Part shown: one piece after another, positions 1-5,715 of the stretch
Layout: every line of letters begins with the position of its first letter
How positions within the stretch are numbered: the first letter of the stretch is position 1
NCBI GenBank assembly: GCA_017533545.1
Contig: JAFXHW010000133.1
Location: 1 to 9,772 of the forward strand
Direction of reading: 5' to 3'
DNA length: 9,772 nucleotides
DNA from: Clostridia bacterium
GTDB taxonomy: Bacteria > Bacillota_A > Clostridia > Oscillospirales > CAG-272
The notes under the pieces: generated by a model
Seen by the model: only the letters and a program-made list of their open reading frames with translations
Databases searched by the model: none
What the model was told of the DNA's origin: nothing
Position numbers and translations under genes: made by a program

Positions 1-284
1 GTGTAATAGCGCGCTTCGACGACCGAAATAACTCCGTCGTTGACCTCAAAAACGTCGATAACCGGTGATTTATTTACCGAATGGGTAAACTCAACAGAAA
101 ACTGCGTGCCGTTGGGACAGGGGTAGGAGGCGTAAATTTTACCGCTTTCCTGATTACGTATAACCAACTTTTCATACTCGTTTGAGCACGATGACAAAAA
201 AATGAGAGCTGTTATTAAAAGAAGGAGAGCCGCAGAGATAAAAACTGCGGCTTTGTCGCTTCTGTTGATAGTTTTACTTTGCAA
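1..284 (-). CDS. DUF1850 protein, TRAP-TAXI associated (3' end cut by window)
   Basis: Only the N-terminal 94 codons are inside the window. After a short basic start there is a hydrophobic stretch (about residues 12-31) ending in a lipobox-like LSSC at residues 30-33, so the protein looks like a lipoprotein. The mature part carries the DUF1850 signature: F-x-V-E-F-T-H-S-V-N-K-S-P-V (about residues 59-72), then DVFEV and a VVEARYY stretch. DUF1850 genes are known to travel with TAXI-type TRAP transporters, and this one follows the TAXI binding-protein gene, 9 bp after its stop codon. I chose the TTG at 284-282 because no ATG or GTG occurs in frame between the upstream stop and the signal peptide. 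No clear ribosome binding site precedes it, so translational coupling to the upstream gene is likely. The function of the family is not established. Confidence is good for family, moderate for the start. Confidence 0.8.
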   Translation of the reverse strand, partial: MQSKTINRSDKAAVFISAALLLLITALIFLSSCSNEYEKLVIRNQESGKIYASYPCPNGTQFSVEFTHSVNKSPVIDVFEVNDGVISVVEARYY

Positions 285-293
285 CGTTATAAA

Positions 294-1241
294 TTATTTG
301 ATAGCGCCGATTTCTTTGAAGTACTTTTCTGCACCGGGATGGAAGGGGATCGAAATACCGGTGATTGCGCTTTCAACAGAGAGCTCTCCGCCCTTTGCAT
401 GAACTGCCTTGATGGCATCGATATTTTCGAAGATACCCTTGGTGATGTTGTAAACGGTCTCTTCGCTGAGAGTGTCGGCTGCGATGATGGTCGCTCTTAC
501 TGCAACGGTAACTGCATCCTCGGTCTGCTTTGCATAGGTATTAGCAGAAAGGGTGTAGGGAGTGTAATAAGCGTAGTGCTCCTGGAGATACTGAAGCTGT
601 TCAGCACCGATGGAGAGAATTACGAAATCGTTAGCGGTAGCAAGCTCTGCAATATTGGTGGTGGGAGCGCCTGCAACGGTGAAGAATGCATCAAGCTGGC
701 CGTCCTTGAATTTGTCGGCAGAGTCGGTGAATCCGAGCGACTGCTTGTTGATGTCATCAAATGTCATACCGTAAGCTTCAAATACCTGCTTGGCATTGAA
801 CTCGGTACCGGAACCTGCATCACCGACGGATACGTTCTTGCCCCTAAGGTCGGCAACGCTGGTAATGCCGGGCTTCGCAATGATCTGAACTACCTCGGGG
901 TAGAGGGTGCAAACTGCGGAAAAGCCCTTGATAGCGCCGTCGGTAGCGAAGGTGTTGGTGCCGTTGAACGCATAGTCCATAACGTCGTTCTGAACGATAG
1001 CCATGGAAACTTCACCGTCAGCTACGAGCTGGATGTTGGCCTTGGAAGCGCCGGTAGACTGAACGCTGAATTCCTGACCGATCTTATCGTAAAGAACGGT
1101 ACCGAGAGCGTTACCGAAGGAATAGTATGTACCTGTCTCACTACCGGTTGCAAGGAAGATCTTGCCGGAAGACGAACAGGATGTCAAGCAAAGTGTTACG
1201 AGCATTAAAGCAACGATGATTAAAGATAATGTTCTTTTCAT
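294..1241 (-). CDS. TAXI-family TRAP transporter solute-binding lipoprotein
   Basis: This is the extracytoplasmic substrate-binding component of a tripartite ATP-independent (TRAP) transporter of the TAXI class. It binds a substrate outside the membrane and hands it to the membrane subunit. The 315-residue length is normal. The N-terminus is a lipoprotein signal with lipobox LTSC and Cys22 as the lipid anchor. The mature protein opens with the TAXI hallmark ATGSETGTYYSFGNALG (about residues 31-47), followed by the typical VQSTGAS, VADGEVSMAIVQNDV and LRGKNVSVGDAGSGTE segments, and ends with a FHPGAEKYFKEIGAIK tail. The start has an AAGGAG ribosome binding site at 1249-1254, 7 nt upstream. It is the first gene after its own promoter and is followed by a DUF1850 gene. 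The TRAP membrane protein should lie beyond the left edge. Substrate cannot be read from the sequence; characterised relatives carry glutamate-like or other carboxylated solutes. Confidence 0.93.
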   Translation of the reverse strand: MKRTLSLIIVALMLVTLCLTSCSSSGKIFLATGSETGTYYSFGNALGTVLYDKIGQEFSVQSTGASKANIQLVADGEVSMAIVQNDVMDYAFNGTNTFATDGAIKGFSAVCTLYPEVVQIIAKPGITSVADLRGKNVSVGDAGSGTEFNAKQVFEAYGMTFDDINKQSLGFTDSADKFKDGQLDAFFTVAGAPTTNIAELATANDFVILSIGAEQLQYLQEHYAYYTPYTLSANTYAKQTEDAVTVAVRATIIAADTLSEETVYNITKGIFENIDAIKAVHAKGGELSVESAITGISIPFHPGAEKYFKEIGAIK

Positions 1242-1300
1242 GGTTGTACTCCTTTATATTATAAAAATTATTAACTGTGGTTTGTGACAATATACTCATT

Positions 1301-1320
1301 TTAACGTATTATTGCGTTAA
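1301..1320. promoter_or_regulatory. Inverted repeat in the TAXI leader, candidate operator
   Basis: Perfect 6-bp arms TTAACG and CGTTAA flank an 8-bp spacer, giving a 20-bp site. It lies about 8-27 nt downstream of the expected transcription start, where a bound repressor would block initiation. That it is an operator is inference; the arms are AT-rich and short, and no regulator gene is adjacent. Confidence 0.4.
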
Positions 1321-1334
1321 AGTACATTAATATT

Positions 1335-1363
1335 ATAATACAACTTTTTTATGGATATGTCAA
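1335..1363 (-). promoter_or_regulatory. Sigma-A type promoter of the TAXI operon
   Basis: On the minus strand the -35 box TTGACA (1363-1358) is a perfect consensus. A 17-bp spacer separates it from TATTAT (1340-1335), and an overlapping TATAAT (1337-1332) would give a 20-bp spacer. The predicted start is near 1328, leaving a leader of about 87 nt before the TAXI ATG. The DNA upstream of the -35 box (1364-1435) is extremely AT-rich and could act as an UP element. This is the only near-consensus promoter I saw in the window. Confidence 0.8.
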
Positions 1364-1396
1364 TACTTTTTAACCTAAAATGTATTATTTATGCAT

Positions 1397-1410
1397 TTTA
1401 TTTAAATAAA
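1397..1410. repeat. 14-bp AT palindrome upstream of the TAXI promoter
   Basis: TTTATTTAAATAAA is a perfect palindrome, about 34 bp upstream of the -35 box. ATGCAT-containing words flank it on both sides (1391 and 1420 area). It could be a regulator site or simply a product of the AT-rich composition; I cannot tell these apart. Confidence 0.35.
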
Positions 1411-1433
1411 TGGTTAAATATGCATTATTTTGC

Positions 1434-1482
1434 CGAAAAAAATAATAAATAAACAGCCGTTCCGAGAACTCCTCGAAACGGC
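1434..1482 (-). terminator. Intrinsic terminator after dihydrofolate reductase
   Basis: On the minus strand, positions 1482-1456 form an 11-bp stem: GCCGTT pairs with AACGGC, then one T-G wobble, then CGAG pairs with CTCG. The loop is 5 nt (GAGTT). A T-rich tail with a run of seven T follows (to about 1434). It starts 6 bp after the reductase stop codon, so it marks the end of the long housekeeping gene train and insulates the downstream TAXI promoter. Confidence 0.92.
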
Positions 1483-1488
1483 ATAACG

Positions 1489-1968
1489 TTATTTCGTGTA
1501 GGTAATATAGGAGAATTTTATTCCTTCAAATTCGTGTTCTTCTTCGTCGCCCTTTGACCAGCCGAGCTCGTCGAGATTGGGGAAGAATTTGTCGGCATCG
1601 TTAAAATCGGCATCAATGCGGGTGAGATAGACCTTGTTGCACAATGGCAAGAGCAGCTTGTATACTTCAGCCCCTCCGATGCAGGCGATCCCGTCGCCGT
1701 GCTTTTCGGCAACAGCCTTGGCCTCGTCGTAGCTGTTTATAACAGTAGCACCCTCGACTTTGTAATTAACATCGCGGGAAAGAATGAAATTTTCTCTCCC
1801 TTTGAGCGGTCTCGATTTAGGCAGGGTAAGCAGAGTCGCACGACCCATAATTACCGCTTTACCCATCGTTATCTCTTTAAAACGCTTGAGGTCAGGCGGC
1901 AGATTGATGAGCAGTCCGCCGTTGCGTCCCATCGACCAATCGCGTCCGCAGGCAACTATTGCAAACAT
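1489..1968 (-). CDS. folA: Dihydrofolate reductase
   Basis: Reduces dihydrofolate to tetrahydrofolate with NADPH in the cytoplasm, restoring the folate consumed by thymidylate synthase, which is encoded just upstream. The 159-residue length is typical. Recognisable parts are the N-terminal FAIVACGRDW strand, the Met20-loop region MGRNGG (13-18), the catalytic acid Asp26 in LPPDLKRFKEIT, the cofactor motif VIMGRAT (39-45), ILSRDV (62-67) and the second glycine pair IGGAEVY (97-103). The usual L-P-W before the catalytic helix reads L-L-I, so the tryptophan corresponding to E. coli Trp22 is Ile21; similar LLF or LLI forms are, as I recall, common in clostridial enzymes. An AAAGGAAG-type ribosome binding site (1976-1983) precedes the ATG, and the gap from the thyA stop is 18 bp. 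It is the last gene before the terminator. Confidence 0.95.
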   Translation of the reverse strand: MFAIVACGRDWSMGRNGGLLINLPPDLKRFKEITMGKAVIMGRATLLTLPKSRPLKGRENFILSRDVNYKVEGATVINSYDEAKAVAEKHGDGIACIGGAEVYKLLLPLCNKVYLTRIDADFNDADKFFPNLDELGWSKGDEEEHEFEGIKFSYITYTK

Positions 1969-1986
1969 GGTTTTTCTTCCTTTTTA

Positions 1987-2814
1987 TTATATGGCAACCG
2001 GGATTTCGGTGTCAAATTCATTGAATTTGTATTTGATAAGCTTAAAATCGTCGCGAGTGAAGGAGTAGAAATCTGTTTTGGGTTCGATTTTGAGCTTGGG
2101 TGCATCGAAGGTGGGACTTTCAAGCATTTTTTCGACGATCGGAACGTGGCGGTCGTAGATATGAGCATCGGCGATAACGTGCACGAATTCGCCGACCTCA
2201 AGTCCGGATGAAAGTGCAAGCATGTGAACGAGCATCGCATATTGGCATACGTTCCAGTTGTTGGCGGTGAGCATATCCTGAGAGCGCTGATTTAAAATCG
2301 CATTGAGCTTGTTGCCCGATACGTTGCAGGTAAGCGAATAAGCGCAGGGGTAGAGCATCATCTCGTGAAGATCGGAGTGAACGTAGATGTTTGTAATCAT
2401 TCTGCGGCTTGCGGGATTGTTTTTCAGATCGTAAAGAAGTCGGTCGACCTGGTCAAATTCGCCTTCCTTATATATATGCTTAACACCGAGCTGATATCCG
2501 TAAGCTTTTCCGATAGTACCGTTTTCATCGGCCCACTCGTCCCAGATATGGGAGCCGAGCTCGGCAATGACGTTGGATTTCTTCTGCCAGATCCAGAGAA
2601 GCTCATCAAGCGCGGTCTTGTAGTAGGTACGGCGAAGAGTGAGGATAGGGAATTCCTCAGCCAGATTGTAGCGGTTTACAATACCGAATTTTTTAACGGT
2701 GTGCGCGGGAGTGCCGTCGCTCCACTTGGGGCGTACGGGAAGGTCGGTATCCCATGTGCCGTTTGTGAGAATATCACGGCAATTTTCTATAAAAATATTA
2801 TCGGCGCGGCTCAT
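1987..2814 (-). CDS. thyA: Thymidylate synthase, phi3T/B. subtilis ThyA type
   Basis: Methylates dUMP to dTMP using methylene-tetrahydrofolate, producing dihydrofolate for the reductase encoded next. At 275 residues it is a normal ThyA. The catalytic cysteine is Cys157 in LYPCAYSL. Phosphate-binding arginines lie in PASRRMIT (Arg137-Arg138) and NQRSQD (Arg177), with Asp180, Asn188 and HIY (218-220) also in the expected places. The conserved His after the catalytic Cys of E. coli (PCH) is Ala, the FLGLPFN block reads LTANNWN, and GGDTH reads IADAH. These differences, the VRPKWSDGTPAHT start and the YSFTRDDFKLIKYK tail, match the divergent ThyA of B. subtilis and phage phi3T as I remember it, rather than the E. 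coli/ThyB type. An AAGGAG site (2821-2826) sits 6 nt before the ATG, immediately after the loader gene's stop. Confidence 0.96.
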   Translation of the reverse strand: MSRADNIFIENCRDILTNGTWDTDLPVRPKWSDGTPAHTVKKFGIVNRYNLAEEFPILTLRRTYYKTALDELLWIWQKKSNVIAELGSHIWDEWADENGTIGKAYGYQLGVKHIYKEGEFDQVDRLLYDLKNNPASRRMITNIYVHSDLHEMMLYPCAYSLTCNVSGNKLNAILNQRSQDMLTANNWNVCQYAMLVHMLALSSGLEVGEFVHVIADAHIYDRHVPIVEKMLESPTFDAPKLKIEPKTDFYSFTRDDFKLIKYKFNEFDTEIPVAI

Positions 2815-2829
2815 ATTATTCTCCTTTTA

Positions 2830-3786
2830 TTATCTTGTCAATTTCTGCAAACGGACGTCTTTACCCAAAAACTCGATTATCGAAAATTCGCCGAGCATAC
2901 GGCTGAATATTCTGTCGGTGTAGCGTGATTGCAGCTCTGCAAAAGAAAGATTTGTGTTGATTATAGTGGCGCGTTCGGAATTTACTCGGGTGTTGATCAG
3001 ATTATATAGCGCCGATACGGTAAATTGAGTCGACATTTCGGTGCCGAGGTCATCACATATAAGCAGATCGCACTCGAAAAATCTCGCCGTATTTGCACTT
3101 GCATCGTGACGGAAACGTTCGTTTTCGAATGCATTGAAAATGTTCTGCGCCGACTCGTATACAACGTCATAGCCCTTTTCAACGACAACTTTTGCAATCG
3201 AGGTAGACAGATGAGTCTTTCCAAGACCGGTATTGCCCCTGAGAATGAGGTGCTGACAATCGCCCGTACCGAAATTTTCGGCATAGCTGCGGCACTTTTG
3301 CAGGTTCGTCGTCGCCTGGCGCTTGTTGTCACCCTCATAATAGCTGAGATCGAAGCTTTCAAACGACTGCGTCTTCATAAGACGTGCAATTCCCGAACTC
3401 TTGTATCCTTCTTCGATGAGAGCACGCTTGAAGCAGGTGCACATCGAAAAGCCGACGCTTCCGCTGTCGCGGCAAATGGGACATTCGTAGTGGATATCGG
3501 TATAATCCTCGGGAAGAGAGAGCTTTTCGAGGAGCTCTTTTCTCTCGCGGCGAAGATCTTCGCTTTCCTTTCTTATCTGATCAAGACGGGCATCAAGATT
3601 TTCCTTTCCGCGAACGGTCTGCTCAAAGATTCGAACGCCGATAAGCGAAAGCTGATCATCGATACTCTTTATTCGGCTGTCGAGAGAATATACCTCATAG
3701 AGTCTGGCATCTGATGCATCGCGTGCATCAGATCGTTTTTTTGCGAAGGCCTCGGTAACTCGGTTATAGTTGTCTCGGTTAAACAT
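2830..3786 (-). CDS. DnaC/DnaI-like replicative helicase loader ATPase
   Basis: An AAA+ ATPase of the DnaC/DnaI family, which loads the replicative helicase onto DNA during initiation or restart. The first 90 or so of its 318 residues are charged and helical, probably coiled. A zinc-binding module follows: CPIC (Cys102, Cys105) and CTC (Cys116, Cys118), the same kind of element found in the N-terminal domain of B. subtilis DnaI. The ATPase domain has Walker A GNTGLGKT (184-191), Walker B LLICDD (241-246), a sensor-1 INTN (276-279), arginine-finger candidates in DRIFSRM (Arg292, Arg296) and a C-terminal GKDVR (308-312). It directly follows the dnaD-domain gene (34-bp gap), which fits a primosome pair. 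The ribosome binding site AAGGA lies at 3795-3799. Codons 18-26 contain a perfect hairpin, reported separately. Transposon partner proteins of the IstB type share the fold, but no transposase is nearby. Confidence 0.9.
   Translation of the reverse strand: MFNRDNYNRVTEAFAKKRSDARDASDARLYEVYSLDSRIKSIDDQLSLIGVRIFEQTVRGKENLDARLDQIRKESEDLRRERKELLEKLSLPEDYTDIHYECPICRDSGSVGFSMCTCFKRALIEEGYKSSGIARLMKTQSFESFDLSYYEGDNKRQATTNLQKCRSYAENFGTGDCQHLILRGNTGLGKTHLSTSIAKVVVEKGYDVVYESAQNIFNAFENERFRHDASANTARFFECDLLICDDLGTEMSTQFTVSALYNLINTRVNSERATIINTNLSFAELQSRYTDRIFSRMLGEFSIIEFLGKDVRLQKLTR
3709..3733 (+). repeat. 10-bp perfect hairpin with plus-strand T-tract inside the loader gene
   Basis: ATCTGATGCA and TGCATCAGAT are perfect inverted arms around a 5-nt loop (TCGCG). 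On the plus strand the second arm is followed by CG and then seven T, which is the layout of an intrinsic terminator for antisense transcription. On the coding strand it encodes residues 18-26, part of the peptide repeat SDAR-DA-SDAR. Function is unproven. Confidence 0.5.
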
Positions 3787-3820
3787 TTCTTACATCCTTA
3801 AATGTTATTTAAGAGTCTTA

Positions 3821-5050
3821 TTATGCCTTGTTTTTGTTATTTTCATCTGTGAGCCGTCTTGCAACGAGAGCAAATATTTCAGAGGTGTCATATGTGTGAT
3901 CCTCTTCAAATGGCTCGTTTTTCACTTCATCAAAGAGGGGAAGCTCCAAAAACTCATCGTTTGAAGACGATTTTTCGTCTTCGATTCCGTAAGTCTTTTT
4001 CAGCGCGTGTGTTACGTATTCACTGGTGCTGTGAGCACGCGGAGCGGCATTTTCCTCTTCAGTGCCGTAGCTCTTTTTGAGTGCAAGCGAAACAAATTCA
4101 TCCGTGCTGAAGCTGCCTGCGGATGCGGGACGCACTTCGGCGCGCTTCTTTGATGCTTGCTCGACCTGCGAGACCTCGGTATATCCCATGGCGTGCCAAT
4201 TTTCAAGCACCTTGTCCATATACGAGAAGTTGAAACGTCCGGTCTTCGAATGGTCAACGGTGATCTCGTATGCTTTTCTCAGCATCTCTTCGGAGAAGGC
4301 GAACTGATATACCCATCTCTTGACAAATCTCTTTTCCTTTGTTGTAAGCTCTCTGTCGCCTATTCCGAACATTGTGCGAAGGTGTCCTTCGATACTTTCG
4401 TAGGCTTCCTTGCGCTTGAAATAAATATCGAGCTTGTCATATGTGTCAATTCCCTCGTCATAGAGGTTGTATGCCATTTTTTCAATGTACTGAACGGATG
4501 TTTTGCCGTGCTGTTTGCAGTATGTAAAGAGCATAAGAATATGCTCGTTGCTCAGTCCCAAAAAATCCGACATTGCGATGACCTTGTTGGCCTCGGACAC
4601 GTTGTAGATTCTGCCCGTGATCTCCTGACACATTTTGAGCAGGTAGCGGCGGCTTCCGTCGTTTTCTTCCAAAAGACGTTCCATCTCCTCACCGCTGTAT
4701 GTGGGAATTTCGCGCACGGGAGCAACAATTTTTGTATCAGTGCCAGATTTCTTGGTCGATTTTTCACTTTCAGTCTCACTCTTTTGAGTGATTACTTGTT
4801 CTTTTGACTTGATATCTGTAGAAATTACGCCTGCTTCGTTCCAATAGCGTACAGCGGCCGAAACCTTGTCGCTTCTGCAACCGATAGCTTTAGCGATTTT
4901 TCTTTCAAAATCGTCGTGCATGGTTATAGAATTGTCAGATGCCAAAACAAGCAAAACCTTCAGGTCGATAGAATCGGCAAGTTCAAGATGCTCGATTACC
5001 GATGCGGGAAGGGTGATAACGCCGGAACCGAAATTAAAATTCACTTTCAT
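3821..5050 (-). CDS. DnaD-domain replication protein with repeated C-terminal peptide
   Basis: Primosome-type protein related to B. subtilis DnaD/DnaB, which remodel DNA and help bring in the helicase. The 409 residues begin with a winged-helix-like domain (about 1-80; LPASVIEHLELADSIDLKVLL, then a helix-turn-helix around KIAKAIGCRSDKVSAAVRYW). A charged linker (81-125) follows, then two DnaD-type (DDBH2) helical domains. The first ends with YIEKMAYNLYDEGIDTYDKL (188-207), the second with FSYMDKVLENWHAMGYTEV (275-293). Tyr-x3-Lys-W/Y-gly patterns of this kind are the family signature. The acidic tail (about 300-409) holds two close copies of T-x-E-[FY]-V-x-x-A-L-K-K-[ST]-Y-G and one possible third copy. 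It starts 12 bp after the rex stop, with only a weak ribosome binding site, and is followed by the helicase loader. Confidence is high for the family, lower for the exact role. Confidence 0.88.
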   Translation of the reverse strand: MKVNFNFGSGVITLPASVIEHLELADSIDLKVLLVLASDNSITMHDDFERKIAKAIGCRSDKVSAAVRYWNEAGVISTDIKSKEQVITQKSETESEKSTKKSGTDTKIVAPVREIPTYSGEEMERLLEENDGSRRYLLKMCQEITGRIYNVSEANKVIAMSDFLGLSNEHILMLFTYCKQHGKTSVQYIEKMAYNLYDEGIDTYDKLDIYFKRKEAYESIEGHLRTMFGIGDRELTTKEKRFVKRWVYQFAFSEEMLRKAYEITVDHSKTGRFNFSYMDKVLENWHAMGYTEVSQVEQASKKRAEVRPASAGSFSTDEFVSLALKKSYGTEEENAAPRAHSTSEYVTHALKKTYGIEDEKSSSNDEFLELPLFDEVKNEPFEEDHTYDTSEIFALVARRLTDENNKNKA

Positions 5051-5062
5051 ATTTCACGTCAC

Positions 5063-5704
5063 TCATTCTTCTACATTAAAATTTAATGAACAGCAAAGGG
5101 ACAAAAGACAGTCTGCAATATTTAAGTCAAGTACGGTTATTTTTTTGCTTTTCTTGCGGGGACGAAGCTCAGCGCCGGTGATGTTCCAGATCGCCCTGAC
5201 ACCGCCGTCAACGGCAAGCGTGCAGGCCTCAATGGCATTGTTGCGCGGGACGCAGAGAACAGCGATATCGATGTTTTTTTCAAGACAGAATTCGGTAAGA
5301 TGTGACATTGGCATAACTTCGTGGGAGGATATCGTTTTTCCGACGGCCGATCCGTAATCGAAAAGCCCGTCAATGCGGATTCCGCGTGAAGCAAATGCGT
5401 TATGCTTCGCAAGTGCTTCACCCAAAGGATCCATTCCGACGATAACCACGGAACGAATGCTGTTCATGCCTAAAATATCACCCACTCCATCGTAAATATC
5501 GCGCACGTTGTAACCGTAGCCCTGTTGACCGAACTGGCCTATAAGGGACATATCCTGCCGTATCTGCGAGGGAGTAAGCTCCATCATGGCGGCAAGCTCG
5601 CTCGAGCTGATGCGGAGCACGTCCGAGCCTAAAAGCTCACGCGCGTATCTGTAATAGCGCGGCAGACGGCTGCGGGTCGAGCGGGGCAGAGAGCATATAT
5701 TCAT
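5063..5704 (-). CDS. rex: Rex-family redox-sensing repressor with altered NAD motif
   Basis: Rex proteins repress fermentation and respiration genes and leave DNA when NADH rises. The 213-residue protein has the usual two parts. The winged-helix DNA-binding domain covers about 1-80, with LPRYYRYARELL (14-25) and the strongly conserved SQIRQD and FGQQGYGYNV (47-67). A Rossmann domain follows, with IVGMDPLGEAL (88-98), GLFDYG (113-118), DIAVLCVP (146-153) and IWNI (172-175). The normal Rex glycine motif G-A-G-N-L-G reads G90-M-D-P-L-G95, so the middle glycine is aspartate. The acidic residue expected to hold the adenosine ribose (Asp116) remains. The ATG at 5704-5702 lacks a clear ribosome binding site and lies 11 bp after the dehydrogenase stop, suggesting coupling. 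It could be a true Rex with a modified pocket or a Rex paralogue with another ligand. Confidence 0.92.
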   Translation of the reverse strand: MNICSLPRSTRSRLPRYYRYARELLGSDVLRISSSELAAMMELTPSQIRQDMSLIGQFGQQGYGYNVRDIYDGVGDILGMNSIRSVVIVGMDPLGEALAKHNAFASRGIRIDGLFDYGSAVGKTISSHEVMPMSHLTEFCLEKNIDIAVLCVPRNNAIEACTLAVDGGVRAIWNITGAELRPRKKSKKITVLDLNIADCLLSLCCSLNFNVEE

Positions 5705-5715
5705 ATATGTTTCGT

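Noticed and set aside
279..1208. Long open frame on the plus strand opposite the TAXI gene (309 codons)
   Set aside because: The minus strand encodes a full TAXI receptor with signal peptide, ribosome binding site and promoter. The plus-strand product is cysteine- and glycine-rich with no family pattern, typical of an antisense shadow.
1282..1290. TTGTGACAA palindrome as a possible Rex operator
   Set aside because: A Rex site needs TTGTGA and TCACAA, or TTGTTAA and TTAACAA, arms with a short spacer. Only one TTGTGA half is present and the matching half does not follow at the right distance.
2830..3786. IstB-type transposon helper instead of a helicase loader
   Set aside because: There is no IstA-like transposase, no terminal repeats and no target duplication. 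The zinc module and the adjacent dnaD-domain gene fit a DnaI/DnaC-type loader.
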